A stretch of 64,000 nucleotides of DNA from Stenotrophomonas rhizophila (GTDB taxonomy: Bacteria > Pseudomonadota > Gammaproteobacteria > Xanthomonadales > Xanthomonadaceae): the NCBI RefSeq assembly GCF_007667275.1, contig NZ_VDQT01000001.1, positions 806,001 through 870,000 of the forward strand, given 5' to 3'. This document shows positions 20,873 through 28,789 of the stretch, piece by piece. The position numbers and the translations under genes are program-made. Numbering within the stretch: the first letter of the stretch is position 1; every line of letters begins with the position of its first letter. The notes below the pieces were generated by a model. That model saw only the letters and a list, made by a program, of their open reading frames with translations. It ran no database searches and had not been told where the DNA came from.

Positions 20873-22117
20873 ATGGAGCAGGCTGTTCCCGCGATGCGAC
20901 GCGTGGCCATCATCGGTGGCGGACCGGCTGGCCTGATGGCAGCCGAAACCGTGCGCGCCGCCGGCCATGCGGTGGATATTTATGAAGCCAAGGGCTCGCC
21001 GGGGCGCAAGTTCCTGATCGCCGGCAAGGGCGGCCTGAACCTGACCCATTCCGACCCGTTCGAGGTGTTCGTGGCGCGCTACCGCGAGCGCAGCGCGGCG
21101 GTGGGCGCGTGGCTGGCCGATTTTGACGGCCCCGCGCTGCGCACGTGGGCGCTGGGCTTCGGCGTGGAAACCTATGTCGGCAGCTCCGGCCGGGTGTTTC
21201 CGCTCGACCGCAAGGCGGCGCCCCTGCTGCGCGGCTGGGTGCGGCGACTTAAGGAATCCGGCGTGCGCTTCCATGTGCAGCACCGCTGGACCGGTTGGAA
21301 CGACGACGACGCGCTGCGCTTCGATACGCCCGACGGCGGAGTGGCGGTGCACGCCGATGCGGTGGTGCTGGCGATGGGTGGCGGCAGCTGGCCCGAGCTC
21401 GGTTCGGACGCGGCATGGGTGGCGCCGTTGACCGCCCGCGGCGTCGATGTCGCGCCGCTCAAGCCGGCCAACTGTGGCTTCGACATCGGCTGGACGCCCT
21501 ACTTCCGCGACCGCCAGGCCGGCGCCCCGCTGAAGCCGGTGGTGGCGTACTGGACCGCGCTGGATGGCCAGGCACGTTCGCAGCAGGGCGAGTGCGTGAT
21601 CAGCGCCGATGGCATCGAAGGCAGCCTGGTGTACGCGATGGCGGCCGACCTGCGCGACACGCTGGCGCGCGATGGCGAGGTGGTCCTGCACCTGGACCTG
21701 CTGCCGGGCCAGACCGAAGCACAGGTGGCGGAAAAGCTGCAGCGGCCGCGCCAGGGTCGCAGTTTCGGCGAACACCTGCGCCGCCAGCTGGGGCTGGGCG
21801 GAGTCAAATCCGCGCTGCTGTTCGAGGTACTGGGCAAGGATGCCGGCCAGCTTCCGGCCGAGGCGATCGCTGCGGCCCTGAAGCGCCTGCCGTTGTCGCC
21901 GCTGCGCGCGCGGCCGATCGCCGAGGTGATCAGCAGCGCCGGTGGCGTACGCCTGGAAGCGCTGGATGACGCGTTGATGCTGCGCGACCTGCCTGGCACG
22001 TTCTGCGCCGGGGAGATGCTGGATTGGGAAGCGCCGACCGGCGGGTATCTGTTGACCGCGTGTTTCGCGAGCGGGCTGCGTGCCGGGCGTGGCGTTGTGG
22101 AATATTTCGCGCGGTGA
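20873..22117 (+). CDS. NAD(P)/FAD-dependent oxidoreductase (TIGR03862-type)
   Basis: A 414-residue flavoprotein of the HI0933/BaiN-like superfamily. 'VAIIGGGPAGLMAAETVRAAGHAVDIYEAKGSPGRKFLIAGKGGLNLTHS' is the dinucleotide-binding loop plus the family-specific GRK motif. 'RVFPLDRKAAPLLRGWVRRL' and the C-terminal 'CAGEMLDWEAPTGGYLLTACFASG' FAD contact are present. The substrate is unknown. It probably shares a transcript with the FKBP lipoprotein gene. Two REP units follow the stop. Confidence 0.88.
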   Translation: MEQAVPAMRRVAIIGGGPAGLMAAETVRAAGHAVDIYEAKGSPGRKFLIAGKGGLNLTHSDPFEVFVARYRERSAAVGAWLADFDGPALRTWALGFGVETYVGSSGRVFPLDRKAAPLLRGWVRRLKESGVRFHVQHRWTGWNDDDALRFDTPDGGVAVHADAVVLAMGGGSWPELGSDAAWVAPLTARGVDVAPLKPANCGFDIGWTPYFRDRQAGAPLKPVVAYWTALDGQARSQQGECVISADGIEGSLVYAMAADLRDTLARDGEVVLHLDLLPGQTEAQVAEKLQRPRQGRSFGEHLRRQLGLGGVKSALLFEVLGKDAGQLPAEAIAAALKRLPLSPLRARPIAEVISSAGGVRLEALDDALMLRDLPGTFCAGEMLDWEAPTGGYLLTACFASGLRAGRGVVEYFAR

Positions 22118-22121
22118 CGCC

Positions 22122-22236
22122 GTGTACCGACCAACGGTCGGTACCTACCGGGTTGTTGAACCCGAGGACCCACGTGCGGTAGCGCCCGACCGTTGGTCGG
22201 GCGGCGATCCAGCAGATCGCTAGCGCGATTTGCTGT
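22122..22236. repeat. REP pair and hairpin between convergent oxidoreductase genes
   Basis: A reverse unit (22122-22150, GTACCGACCAACGGTCGGTAC) and a forward unit (22178-22210, GGTAGCGCCCGACCGTTGG then TCGGGCGGCGATCC) face each other. An adjoining imperfect hairpin CAGCAGATCGC / GCGATTTGCTG (22210-22236) has the next gene's TAG stop codon near its loop. Confidence 0.82.
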
Positions 22237-23842
22237 TGCGCAGGGCCTGGATGCGCGCGGGCGGTTGGAACGAGTCGCTGCGCGCATCCCCCCAGAAATC
22301 ATGGAAGACCGCGTGGTCCGGCACCCGGCGCAGCAGTTCGCCGGGGCCGAGATAACGGTACAGCGAGGCCAGCGAGCGGATCTCCACCGGCGACACGCGG
22401 CGCACGATGTGCTCCGGTCCAAGCTCGGCCGGATGCTGCAGGCCGGCCGCGCACAGCAGGTCGCGCAGCGCGCGCAACGTGTTCTCGTGGTAGTGGTGCA
22501 CGCGCGTGGCCTTGTCGGCGGCATCCAGGTGCCGCCAGCGGCTCGGGTTCTGCGTCGCGATCCCGGTCGGGCAGCGGTCGCTGTGGCAGCTCAGCGACTG
22601 GATGCAACCCAGCGCGAACATGAAGCCGCGCCCGGCGTTGCACCAGTCCGCGCCCAGCGCGATGGTGCGCGCGATCTCGAAGGCGCTGCTGATCTTGCCC
22701 GCCGCACCGAGCCGGATCCGATCGCGCAGGTCCAGCCCGACCAGGGTGTTGTGCACAAGCAGCAGCGCCTCGTGCATCGGCACGCCGACATGGTCGATGA
22801 ATTCGGCTGGGGCGGCGCCGGTGCCGCCTTCGGCACCATCCACCACGATGAAGTCCGGCAGCAGCCCGGTTTCCTGCATGGCCTTGGCAATGCCGAACCA
22901 CTCCCACGGATGCCCGATCGCCAGCTTGAAACCGACCGGCTTGCCGCCGGACAGGTCGCGCAGGCGGGCGACGAACTGCAGCAGCTCCACCGGCGTGTTG
23001 AACGCCGAGTGCTTCGACGGCGACACGCAGTCCACGCCCATCGGCACGCCGCGCGTGGCCGAGATCTCCGCACTCACCTTGGCGGCCGGCAACACCCCGC
23101 CATGGCCCGGCTTGGCGCCCTGCGACAGCTTGATCTCGATCATCTTCACCTGATCGCTGGTGGCGTTGGCGACGAAGCGCTCCTCGCTGAAACCGCCATG
23201 CTCGTCGCGGCAGCCAAAGTAGCCCGAACCGATCTCCCAGACCAGGTCGCCGCCCATCTCGCGGTGGTACGGCGAGATCGAGCCTTCACCGGTGTCGTGG
23301 TAGAAGCCGCCGCGCCGCGCGCCTTCGTTGAGCGCGCGGATCGCGTTGGCCGAGAGCGAACCAAAGCTCATCGCCGAGATGTTGAACACGCTGGCCGAAT
23401 ACGGCTTGGCGCAGTTCGGCCCGATCAGCACGCGGAAATCGTGATCGACCACCTCGGTGGGCGCCAGCGAATGGTTGATCCACTCGTAGTCCACCGCGTA
23501 GGTACTGCGCAGGGTGCCGAACGGGACCACGTCCATTTCGTTCTTGGAGCGCTGGTAGATCAGCGCACGCTGCTGGCGCGAGAACGGCACGTCTTCCAGG
23601 TCGCTCTGCACGAAGTACTGGCGGATCTCCGGCCCGATCGATTCCAGCCCATATCGGAAGTGTGCCAGCACCGGGTAGTTGCGCCGCAGCGTGCTGCGCT
23701 TCTGCACCAGGTCCCAGGTGCCCACCGCCACCATGGCGGCGGTGATGCCCACGCCCCAGTACCACGCCGACCAGATCGTGGCCAGCCACAGGCAGAGCGG
23801 AAGCAGAAGGATGGCGAGCAGGTAGACAAGATACCGGTGCAT
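22220..23842 (-). CDS. FMN-binding glutamate-synthase-like membrane protein
   Basis: This 540-residue protein has two N-terminal hydrophobic segments (about 5-22 and 28-42) ahead of a glutamate synthase central/FMN domain. The FMN and Fe-S blocks include 'SAMSFGSLSANAIRALNEGA', 'KPGHGGVLPAAKVS', 'VDGAEGGTGAAPAEFIDHVG' and the Cys cluster 'ALGCIQSLSCHSDRCPTGI'. There is no glutamine amidotransferase domain, so it is not a complete GOGAT; this stand-alone family is of unknown substrate. GAGGAA precedes the ATG by 5 bases. Confidence 0.9.
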   Translation of the reverse strand: MHRYLVYLLAILLLPLCLWLATIWSAWYWGVGITAAMVAVGTWDLVQKRSTLRRNYPVLAHFRYGLESIGPEIRQYFVQSDLEDVPFSRQQRALIYQRSKNEMDVVPFGTLRSTYAVDYEWINHSLAPTEVVDHDFRVLIGPNCAKPYSASVFNISAMSFGSLSANAIRALNEGARRGGFYHDTGEGSISPYHREMGGDLVWEIGSGYFGCRDEHGGFSEERFVANATSDQVKMIEIKLSQGAKPGHGGVLPAAKVSAEISATRGVPMGVDCVSPSKHSAFNTPVELLQFVARLRDLSGGKPVGFKLAIGHPWEWFGIAKAMQETGLLPDFIVVDGAEGGTGAAPAEFIDHVGVPMHEALLLVHNTLVGLDLRDRIRLGAAGKISSAFEIARTIALGADWCNAGRGFMFALGCIQSLSCHSDRCPTGIATQNPSRWRHLDAADKATRVHHYHENTLRALRDLLCAAGLQHPAELGPEHIVRRVSPVEIRSLASLYRYLGPGELLRRVPDHAVFHDFWGDARSDSFQPPARIQALRNSKSR

Positions 23843-23889
23843 GGCGTTCCTCGATCAACACATGCGCCGCAGTCTACAACCCCTGCGGT

Positions 23890-25197
23890 CTACAGCCGGT
23901 CGTCGACCAGGTCGCGCGGCCAGACCGACTTCACGTCGTACACCACGCCCTGCGGGCGCAACAACGCCTGGATCGCCGCACGCTCCATGTGGCGGAAACT
24001 GTCGTGCGCCACCGCCAGCACCACTGCGTCGTAGCCCTGCGGATCCGGCGCGTCCACCCATTGCAGCGCACTGCCCTGCAGCGTGGCCGGCCCCACCCAG
24101 GGGTCCTGCACCTGCACCCGGGCACCGGCGGCCTGCAGCGCCTGGGCCAGCTCCAGCGCGCGGCTGTTGCGCAGGTCAGGGCAGTTTTCCTTGAAGGTCA
24201 CGCCGAGGACCAGGATGCGCGCCTGCGCCACGGCATGGCCACGCGACTGCAGCAGTTCCAGCACCCGCTGCGCCACGTGCGCGCCGACCCGGTTGTTGAC
24301 CTGCCGCGCGGTGTGGATGAGGTCGGGGTGGTAGCCCACGCTTTCGGACTTGTGCAGCAGGTAGTACGGGTCCACGCCGATGCAGTGCCCGCCGACCAGG
24401 CCGGGCCGGAACGGCAGGAAGTTCCACTTGCTGCCGGCGGCATCCAGCACGTCCTGGGTATCGATGCCGAGCCGGTCGAAGATCAGCGCCAGCTCATTGA
24501 CCAGCGCGATGTTGACGTCGCGCTGGATGTTCTCGATCACCTTGGCCGCTTCGGCCACGCGGATCGACGGGGCCGGCCAGGTACCGGCGGTGATGATGCG
24601 TGCGTACAGTGCGTCGACCACCGCGGCAACCTCCTCCGTGGAGCCGGAGGTGATCTTGCGGATGTCGGCCAGGCGTCGCTGGCGGTCGCCCGGGTTGATC
24701 CGCTCGGGGCTGTAACCGCAGTGGAAATCCTGGTTGAAGCGCAGGCCGGAGCCGGCTTCCAGCAGCGGCACGCACACCTCTTCGGTGGTGCCCGGGTAGA
24801 CGGTGGATTCGTAGATGACCAGATCGCCCGGTTTCAGCGCGCGGGCGATCAGGGTGCTGGCGTCGCGCAGCGGACCGAGGTCCGGCTGCTCGTGCGCATC
24901 GATCGGCGTGGGCACGGTGACGATGTAGACGTTGCACCCGTCCAGGTCGGACGGATCGTCGCTGTAGCGCGCGTGCACGGCGGCGGCCAGCTCGTGCGCT
25001 TCCAGCTCCAGGGTGTGGTCCACCCCCTGCTGCAGCTCGGCCACCCGTGCTGCGTCGATGTCGTAGCCCAGGGTCGGCTGCAACGTGCCGAAGGCGACTG
25101 TCAGCGGCAGTCCCACGTAGCCCAGGCCGATCACGCAGATGCGCGCCTGCGCGGCGGCGGCGGGCGCGTGCGGGAACAACAGGTTGGATGGGGTCAT
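23890..25197 (-). CDS. tviB: UDP-N-acetyl-sugar dehydrogenase (TviB/WbpO-like)
   Basis: A 435-residue nucleotide-sugar dehydrogenase that oxidises a UDP-HexNAc to its uronic acid. The NAD loop 'ICVIGLGYVGLPLTVAFG', 'VTVPTPIDAHEQPDL', 'YESTVYPGTTEEVCVPLLE' and the catalytic-cysteine block 'LVGGHCIGVDPYYL' are intact. 'LGVTFKENCPDLRNSRA' starts the C-terminal UDP-binding domain. The pattern matches TviB/WbpO rather than UDP-glucose dehydrogenase. Such genes normally sit in O-antigen or capsule clusters; here no glycosyltransferase or epimerase is nearby. I start at 25197. Confidence 0.88.
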   Translation of the reverse strand: MTPSNLLFPHAPAAAAQARICVIGLGYVGLPLTVAFGTLQPTLGYDIDAARVAELQQGVDHTLELEAHELAAAVHARYSDDPSDLDGCNVYIVTVPTPIDAHEQPDLGPLRDASTLIARALKPGDLVIYESTVYPGTTEEVCVPLLEAGSGLRFNQDFHCGYSPERINPGDRQRRLADIRKITSGSTEEVAAVVDALYARIITAGTWPAPSIRVAEAAKVIENIQRDVNIALVNELALIFDRLGIDTQDVLDAAGSKWNFLPFRPGLVGGHCIGVDPYYLLHKSESVGYHPDLIHTARQVNNRVGAHVAQRVLELLQSRGHAVAQARILVLGVTFKENCPDLRNSRALELAQALQAAGARVQVQDPWVGPATLQGSALQWVDAPDPQGYDAVVLAVAHDSFRHMERAAIQALLRPQGVVYDVKSVWPRDLVDDRL

Positions 25198-25424
25198 GCG
25201 TGGCCCGGTGGCAGGAAGCTGAGGCAACAAGCCTAACGTGTCGCGTGCGGCGCCACAAAGAACAAAGCCGCCGCCCGCGGAGAGTACGGACGACGGCTAC
25301 AAAATGGTCCAGCTGCGGTTACTACCCTTTCAGACAACCCCGGGGGCATACCCCGGACCGGTCACAGCTGGTAGGCACATGGTAGGCGCTGCACTGTGAT
25401 CTTTCTGTTACGAATCACCCGCCA

Positions 25425-25880
25425 TCACGAGCCCAACGTGACCGCCGCCGGTTCCAGCTCGCCGGACACGCCGGTCCACAGTTCCAGCAGGCGTGCGAAA
25501 CCGACCCGGCGCTGGCCGTCGACAGGCGCGGCGGCGGTGAAACCAGGCCAGTCCGCGTCGACGATCGCACTCATCACGCCGCGCTCGATCCGCGACGAGG
25601 CCATGGTCCAGCGCGGGAAGTGCCGGGTGGCGACTTCGCCACGCGCCAATTCGCGTATGCGCACATGGCTGCGGGCATTGAGTACGCGCTGTTCGACCGA
25701 GGCCACGCCATCGTCGGGCCCTTCCAGGTACTGCAGGAAGCGCTGGCCATCGAACATCAGGACCCCGGTGACACCGGTGACCTTGTTGAAGCTCGACGCT
25801 GCGGCGAGTACTCGGTCGATGTCCGACCCGTCGATTCCTTCGACAGCTTCGCTGACGTAAGCGAACGCGTGCAGCGCCAT
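25425..25880 (-). CDS. stand-alone BLUF blue-light photoreceptor
   Basis: This 151-residue protein has a BLUF domain at about 3-95. Flavin-contact residues appear at the canonical spacing: Tyr8 ('FAYVS'), Asn32 ('SSFNKVTGVTGVL') and Gln50 ('FLQYLEGP'), matching Tyr21/Asn45/Gln63 of AppA exactly in spacing. A later 'FPRWTM' gives the semi-conserved Trp/Met. The remaining ~55 residues have no recognised output domain, so it is a short BLUF that would signal through a partner. I start at the ATG at 25880; a GTG two codons earlier is also possible. Confidence 0.85.
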   Translation of the reverse strand: MALHAFAYVSEAVEGIDGSDIDRVLAAASSFNKVTGVTGVLMFDGQRFLQYLEGPDDGVASVEQRVLNARSHVRIRELARGEVATRHFPRWTMASSRIERGVMSAIVDADWPGFTAAAPVDGQRRVGFARLLELWTGVSGELEPAAVTLGS

Positions 25881-25963
25881 GGGCACCCCCCGGTGTGGTC
25901 GTCATGACTATGCCACGAAGCGCGCGCAGGGGAAAAGACGCCGAACGGTGCCGGTCTCCTGCG

Positions 25964-26968
25964 CTACGGATCCTGCACGCTGTAGCCGGCCTGGCGCAGC
26001 CGGTCGAGGTAACCGCCGGGCTCGACCAGCGAATGCACCGGCACCGTGGCGAAGGTCACCGCGTGCCGCGCCAGTGCGTCGCGGGCGGCGCCGAGCCACT
26101 TCTCGGTGGAGCGCGCGTCGAGCTGGGTCATGCCACGCCGCTGCCCCATCGCGCTGCTGGCAATGGCGCCGATGCAGGCGTCGTACTGACTCTTCAGCGC
26201 CAGATGCTGCAGCGCTGCGGTGTCGCCTACGGCCCAGGCGTTGGCGCGTTCGACCAGCAGCGGCAACTGGTGCTCCACCACATCCAGCGTGCGCTGGAGG
26301 CAGGTCACATCCTCCAGGGTGCTGGCGCGCACTTCCTTCAGCGCCGCGCGCGGGTCGTCCACCTTGATCTCCAGTTTCGTCACCACCGGGGTCAGCCCGC
26401 GCCGCTTGTAAGCCTTCTTCAGCTGCTCGCCGACGCCGGAACGCGGACTCAGGCCCACCTCCTCCAGCGCTGCGGCATACAGCCGGGTGGCCGCCACCAG
26501 CGGGCGATCTTTCTCCACCCCGCCACCGCGCCCCAGGTAACGCTGCTTCAAGGGCTGCCAGCGCGCATACAGGTCCGCGGGGAGAATCTCCTGCAGGCGT
26601 CGTCCCTGCGGATCGTGGGCGGCCTTCATTGCCGACGGCATCAGGGTCAACCGGCCAAAGAAGCCCACATCGGCGTCCAGCGTCCAGCCCGGCGCACCGA
26701 GCACCGCATCGGCACTGGCGATCACCGCCTCGACCTCGTCGGCCCGCCACTCCAGCCTGGCCGGCAACGGCGACACCGTGCCGAGGATCCACAGCGCATG
26801 GCCATCGGTGCCGGTGACCCGCCACATTCCCGGACCCGGCTGCACGCCGGACACTACGACCGGGGCGAGGTCGACCACCTCGGGCGGACGGGTCTGGGCG
26901 CTTCCCGAGGGAATGCCCACCCATGCCAGCGCCATGCCCAGCACCACACCTGCTGCCGCCTTCGCCAT
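25964..26968 (-). CDS. TraB/GumN-family exported protein
   Basis: A 334-residue protein with an N-terminal signal peptide (about 1-24). The TraB/GumN core starts at 'HALWILGTVSPLPARLEWRADEVEAVIASADAVLG'. The usual GTxH of TraB proteins is GTVS here, so the metal-like His is missing, as in many Xanthomonadaceae members. GumN lies in the xanthan cluster of Xanthomonas but has no proven role. The gene is monocistronic, opposite to no neighbour, and follows the GST gene at 86 bases. Confidence 0.82.
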   Translation of the reverse strand: MAKAAAGVVLGMALAWVGIPSGSAQTRPPEVVDLAPVVVSGVQPGPGMWRVTGTDGHALWILGTVSPLPARLEWRADEVEAVIASADAVLGAPGWTLDADVGFFGRLTLMPSAMKAAHDPQGRRLQEILPADLYARWQPLKQRYLGRGGGVEKDRPLVAATRLYAAALEEVGLSPRSGVGEQLKKAYKRRGLTPVVTKLEIKVDDPRAALKEVRASTLEDVTCLQRTLDVVEHQLPLLVERANAWAVGDTAALQHLALKSQYDACIGAIASSAMGQRRGMTQLDARSTEKWLGAARDALARHAVTFATVPVHSLVEPGGYLDRLRQAGYSVQDP

Positions 26969-27062
26969 GCCCGCCCCGATCCCTGTGTGAGTGCTCAGCG
27001 CAGACTACGGCGCCAGCGCGGGCGGCGTAAAGACAGCGTCGGCTGCCCTCGTTCAGCGCCGT

Positions 27063-27755
27063 TCAGGGCGCATCCGGGGCCTGCCGGTATGGCTCCTCGA
27101 ACGGACGGAAGTCATGTTCGGCCAGCGCTGCGGCCACCCAGGCCTGCACGCCCTCCAGCGCCTGCACCTGTTGCATGTAGCGGGCCACGCGCGGCGACAC
27201 CGGCACCGCGTAGGTCTGCAGGCGCATCACCACCGGCGCGAAAAAGGCATCGGCGATGCTGAAGCGCTCGAACAGCAGCGGACCGTCATGCCGGGCCAGC
27301 AGGCGCTCCCACAATGCCTGCAGCCGCTGCAGGTCGGCGACGACCTCGGGCTGGCTGCGCAGCACACGCGCGCCGATGTCGGGGAGGCGCGCCTCGATGT
27401 TCATCGGAAAATGCGAACGCAGCGCGCCAAAGCCGCTGTGCATGGCCGCCGTCGCGCTGCGCGCCAGCGCGCGCTCGCCGCGATCCAGCGGCCATAGCGC
27501 ATGCTCGGGAAAGCCTTCGGCCAGGTACTCGGCGATGGCCAGGGTGTCCCACACCACGCGCTCGCCATCGACCAGCACCGGCACCGTGCCCGAGGGCGAC
27601 AGCGCCTCGGCACTGCGCTTGAACTGCGAGCCGGGATCGAAGCTGTCGAAGCGCAGCACCACCTCCTGGAACGGGATGCCGACCTGGGTCATCAGCACCC
27701 ACGACCGCATCGACCACGAGGAGTAGTTCTTGTTGCCGATATGCAGCGTGAGCAT
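27063..27755 (-). CDS. glutathione S-transferase family protein
   Basis: This 230-residue cytosolic protein has an N-terminal thioredoxin-like GST domain. It begins 'LHIGNKNYSSWSMRSWVLM' (Ser in the active-site SSWS motif) and contains 'GTVPVLVDGERVVWDTLAIAEYLAE' (cis-Pro and glutathione contact). The C-terminal half is helical, with 'SIADAFFAPVVMRL'. Resembles the zeta/maleylacetoacetate-isomerase-like branch; substrate unknown. I start at 27755, where the family N terminus MLTLHIG begins. Confidence 0.88.
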   Translation of the reverse strand: MLTLHIGNKNYSSWSMRSWVLMTQVGIPFQEVVLRFDSFDPGSQFKRSAEALSPSGTVPVLVDGERVVWDTLAIAEYLAEGFPEHALWPLDRGERALARSATAAMHSGFGALRSHFPMNIEARLPDIGARVLRSQPEVVADLQRLQALWERLLARHDGPLLFERFSIADAFFAPVVMRLQTYAVPVSPRVARYMQQVQALEGVQAWVAAALAEHDFRPFEEPYRQAPDAP

Positions 27756-27839
27756 GGCCAGCGGTTCCGGACGGGAGGGATACGCCATGCTAGCGCAGCG
27801 CTGGACCGGCTTTCCGCTACACTTGCCCCCGCCAAGCGC

Positions 27840-27926
27840 GCCCGGATGGCGAAACTGGTAGACGCATCGGACTTAAAATCCGCCGGGGGCAACCCCATGC
27901 CGGTTCGATTCCGGCTCCGGGCACCA
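27840..27926 (+). tRNA. tRNA-Leu (anticodon TAA)
   Basis: An 87-base tRNA with acceptor stem GCCCGGA/TCCGGGC, encoded CCA end, a variable arm, and the T loop GGTTCGATTCC. The anticodon loop CTTAAAA gives TAA at 27874-27876. It lies 28 bases from the end of the antitoxin gene. Confidence 0.96.
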
Positions 27927-27954
27927 CGTTTGGACTACTACAGGCCGCGGGCCG

Positions 27955-28272
27955 TCACGCAGCGTGAAGCGGGGGCATTGCGGCCAGCGGTTGCACTGCC
28001 AGGCGCAGTCCCATCGCCTTGAGAATGGCAGTGAGGCTGCTCAATGCGGGATTGCCCCTCGGCGACAAGGTCCGGTAAAGCTGCGTGGGATTGAGATGTG
28101 CCTGCTCGGCAACCGACTGGACTCCGCCCACGGCCTGCGCCAATTGGCGCAGCACCGTCATCAACTCCGCCTGTGTACCATCGGCCAGGATGCTGTTGAT
28201 GACATCCAGCGCGAGCGCAGGATCGCTGCGGTACAGTTCGGCCATTGCTTCGTCGTTCGCTCGGCTTCTCAT
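27955..28272 (-). CDS. HigA-like antitoxin of a type II toxin-antitoxin pair
   Basis: A 105-residue protein of the 'probable addiction module antidote' family (TIGR02684 type). It contains 'DPALALDVINSILADGTQAELMTVLRQLAQAVGGVQSVAEQAHLNPTQLYRTLSPRGNPALSSLTAILKAMGLRLAVQP', which includes a Cro/XRE-like helix-turn-helix (about 50-95). The frame is intact and normal in length. The ATG overlaps the end of the toxin reading frame by 4 bases (ATGA). The toxin upstream has a nonsense codon, so this appears to be an orphan antitoxin that may still repress the shared promoter. Confidence 0.88.
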   Translation of the reverse strand: MRSRANDEAMAELYRSDPALALDVINSILADGTQAELMTVLRQLAQAVGGVQSVAEQAHLNPTQLYRTLSPRGNPALSSLTAILKAMGLRLAVQPLAAMPPLHAA

Positions 28273-28598
28273 CGTTCGATTCTCCGATTCCAATCCTGCC
28301 AATACTGCACGGCACGCTTGATGTCCGTGTCCTGCGTGCGCTTGTCGCCGCCACACAGCAGCAGCACGACGCTCTGGCCCGACATGCCGTAGTACACGCG
28401 GTACCCCTGGCCAACGTCCACGCGCAGCTCCTACACCCCGTCGCGGCAGAACCTGTGATCACCGAAGTTCCCGTGTTCGATGCGCGCGATCCGTCGAATG
28501 ACCGCGATCCGGGCCTGGGCATCCCGCATTCGCCGCAGCCACTCCATGTATGGATCTCGCTGCTCGTCCGCCGTCAGGTAATGCTCGATCGTGTTCAT
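28269..28598 (-). pseudogene. HigB/RelE-like toxin interrupted by an in-frame TAG
   Basis: Reading from the ATG at 28598, the frame gives 55 residues (MNTIEHYLTADEQRDPYMEW... ending GNFGDHRFCRDGV). It then hits TAG at 28433-28431, and continues in the same frame for 53 residues (ELRVDVGQGYRVYYGMSGQS... LLLCGGDKRTQ ... RRIER) to a TGA overlapping the antitoxin start. Around the stop, relatives read GVSELR, so one C-to-A change in a TCG serine codon would create it. The family is TIGR02683-like, about 100 residues. No frameshift is needed. Confidence 0.85.
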
Positions 28599-28602
28599 GG
28601 CC

Positions 28603-28631
28603 ATTTTCGTTTAAAAACGAATAGATGTCAA
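28603..28631 (-). promoter_or_regulatory. toxin-antitoxin promoter with palindromic operator
   Basis: On the minus strand TTGACA (28631-28626) is a consensus -35. Seventeen bases later GAAAAT (28608-28603) is a partial -10. Inside the spacer, TTCGTTT-TT-AAACGAA (28621-28606) is a perfect 7-bp inverted repeat. The layout fits autorepression by the antitoxin helix-turn-helix. The predicted transcription start would fall at or just past the ATG, so the true -10 could differ. Confidence 0.55.
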
Positions 28632-28789
28632 TGGCACGGATTCTCCACGCGTGTTTCGCCGACGCCTGATCCGCGACTTCGCGACTCTATTCGCGCCGTT
28701 CCCCCGGCTCCAGACGATTCTTTCAATGAAATTACCGCTTTGAATTCACCACACCAGATGCATGTCCGAGCGAGGACGAAGCGCGAGGT

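Noticed and set aside
25198..25424. Possible riboswitch upstream of tviB
   Set aside because: I compared it by eye with the c-di-GMP (GEMM) pattern and found no CACGCA...GGGCAAACC-like core on either strand. Only generic GC inverted repeats are present.
27938..28522. Alternative frame across the toxin-antitoxin locus as a single long gene
   Set aside because: It is out of frame with the recognisable toxin and antitoxin; its product is Cys/Arg/Ser-rich and family-less. The toxin frame with one TAG explains the region better than a frameshift.
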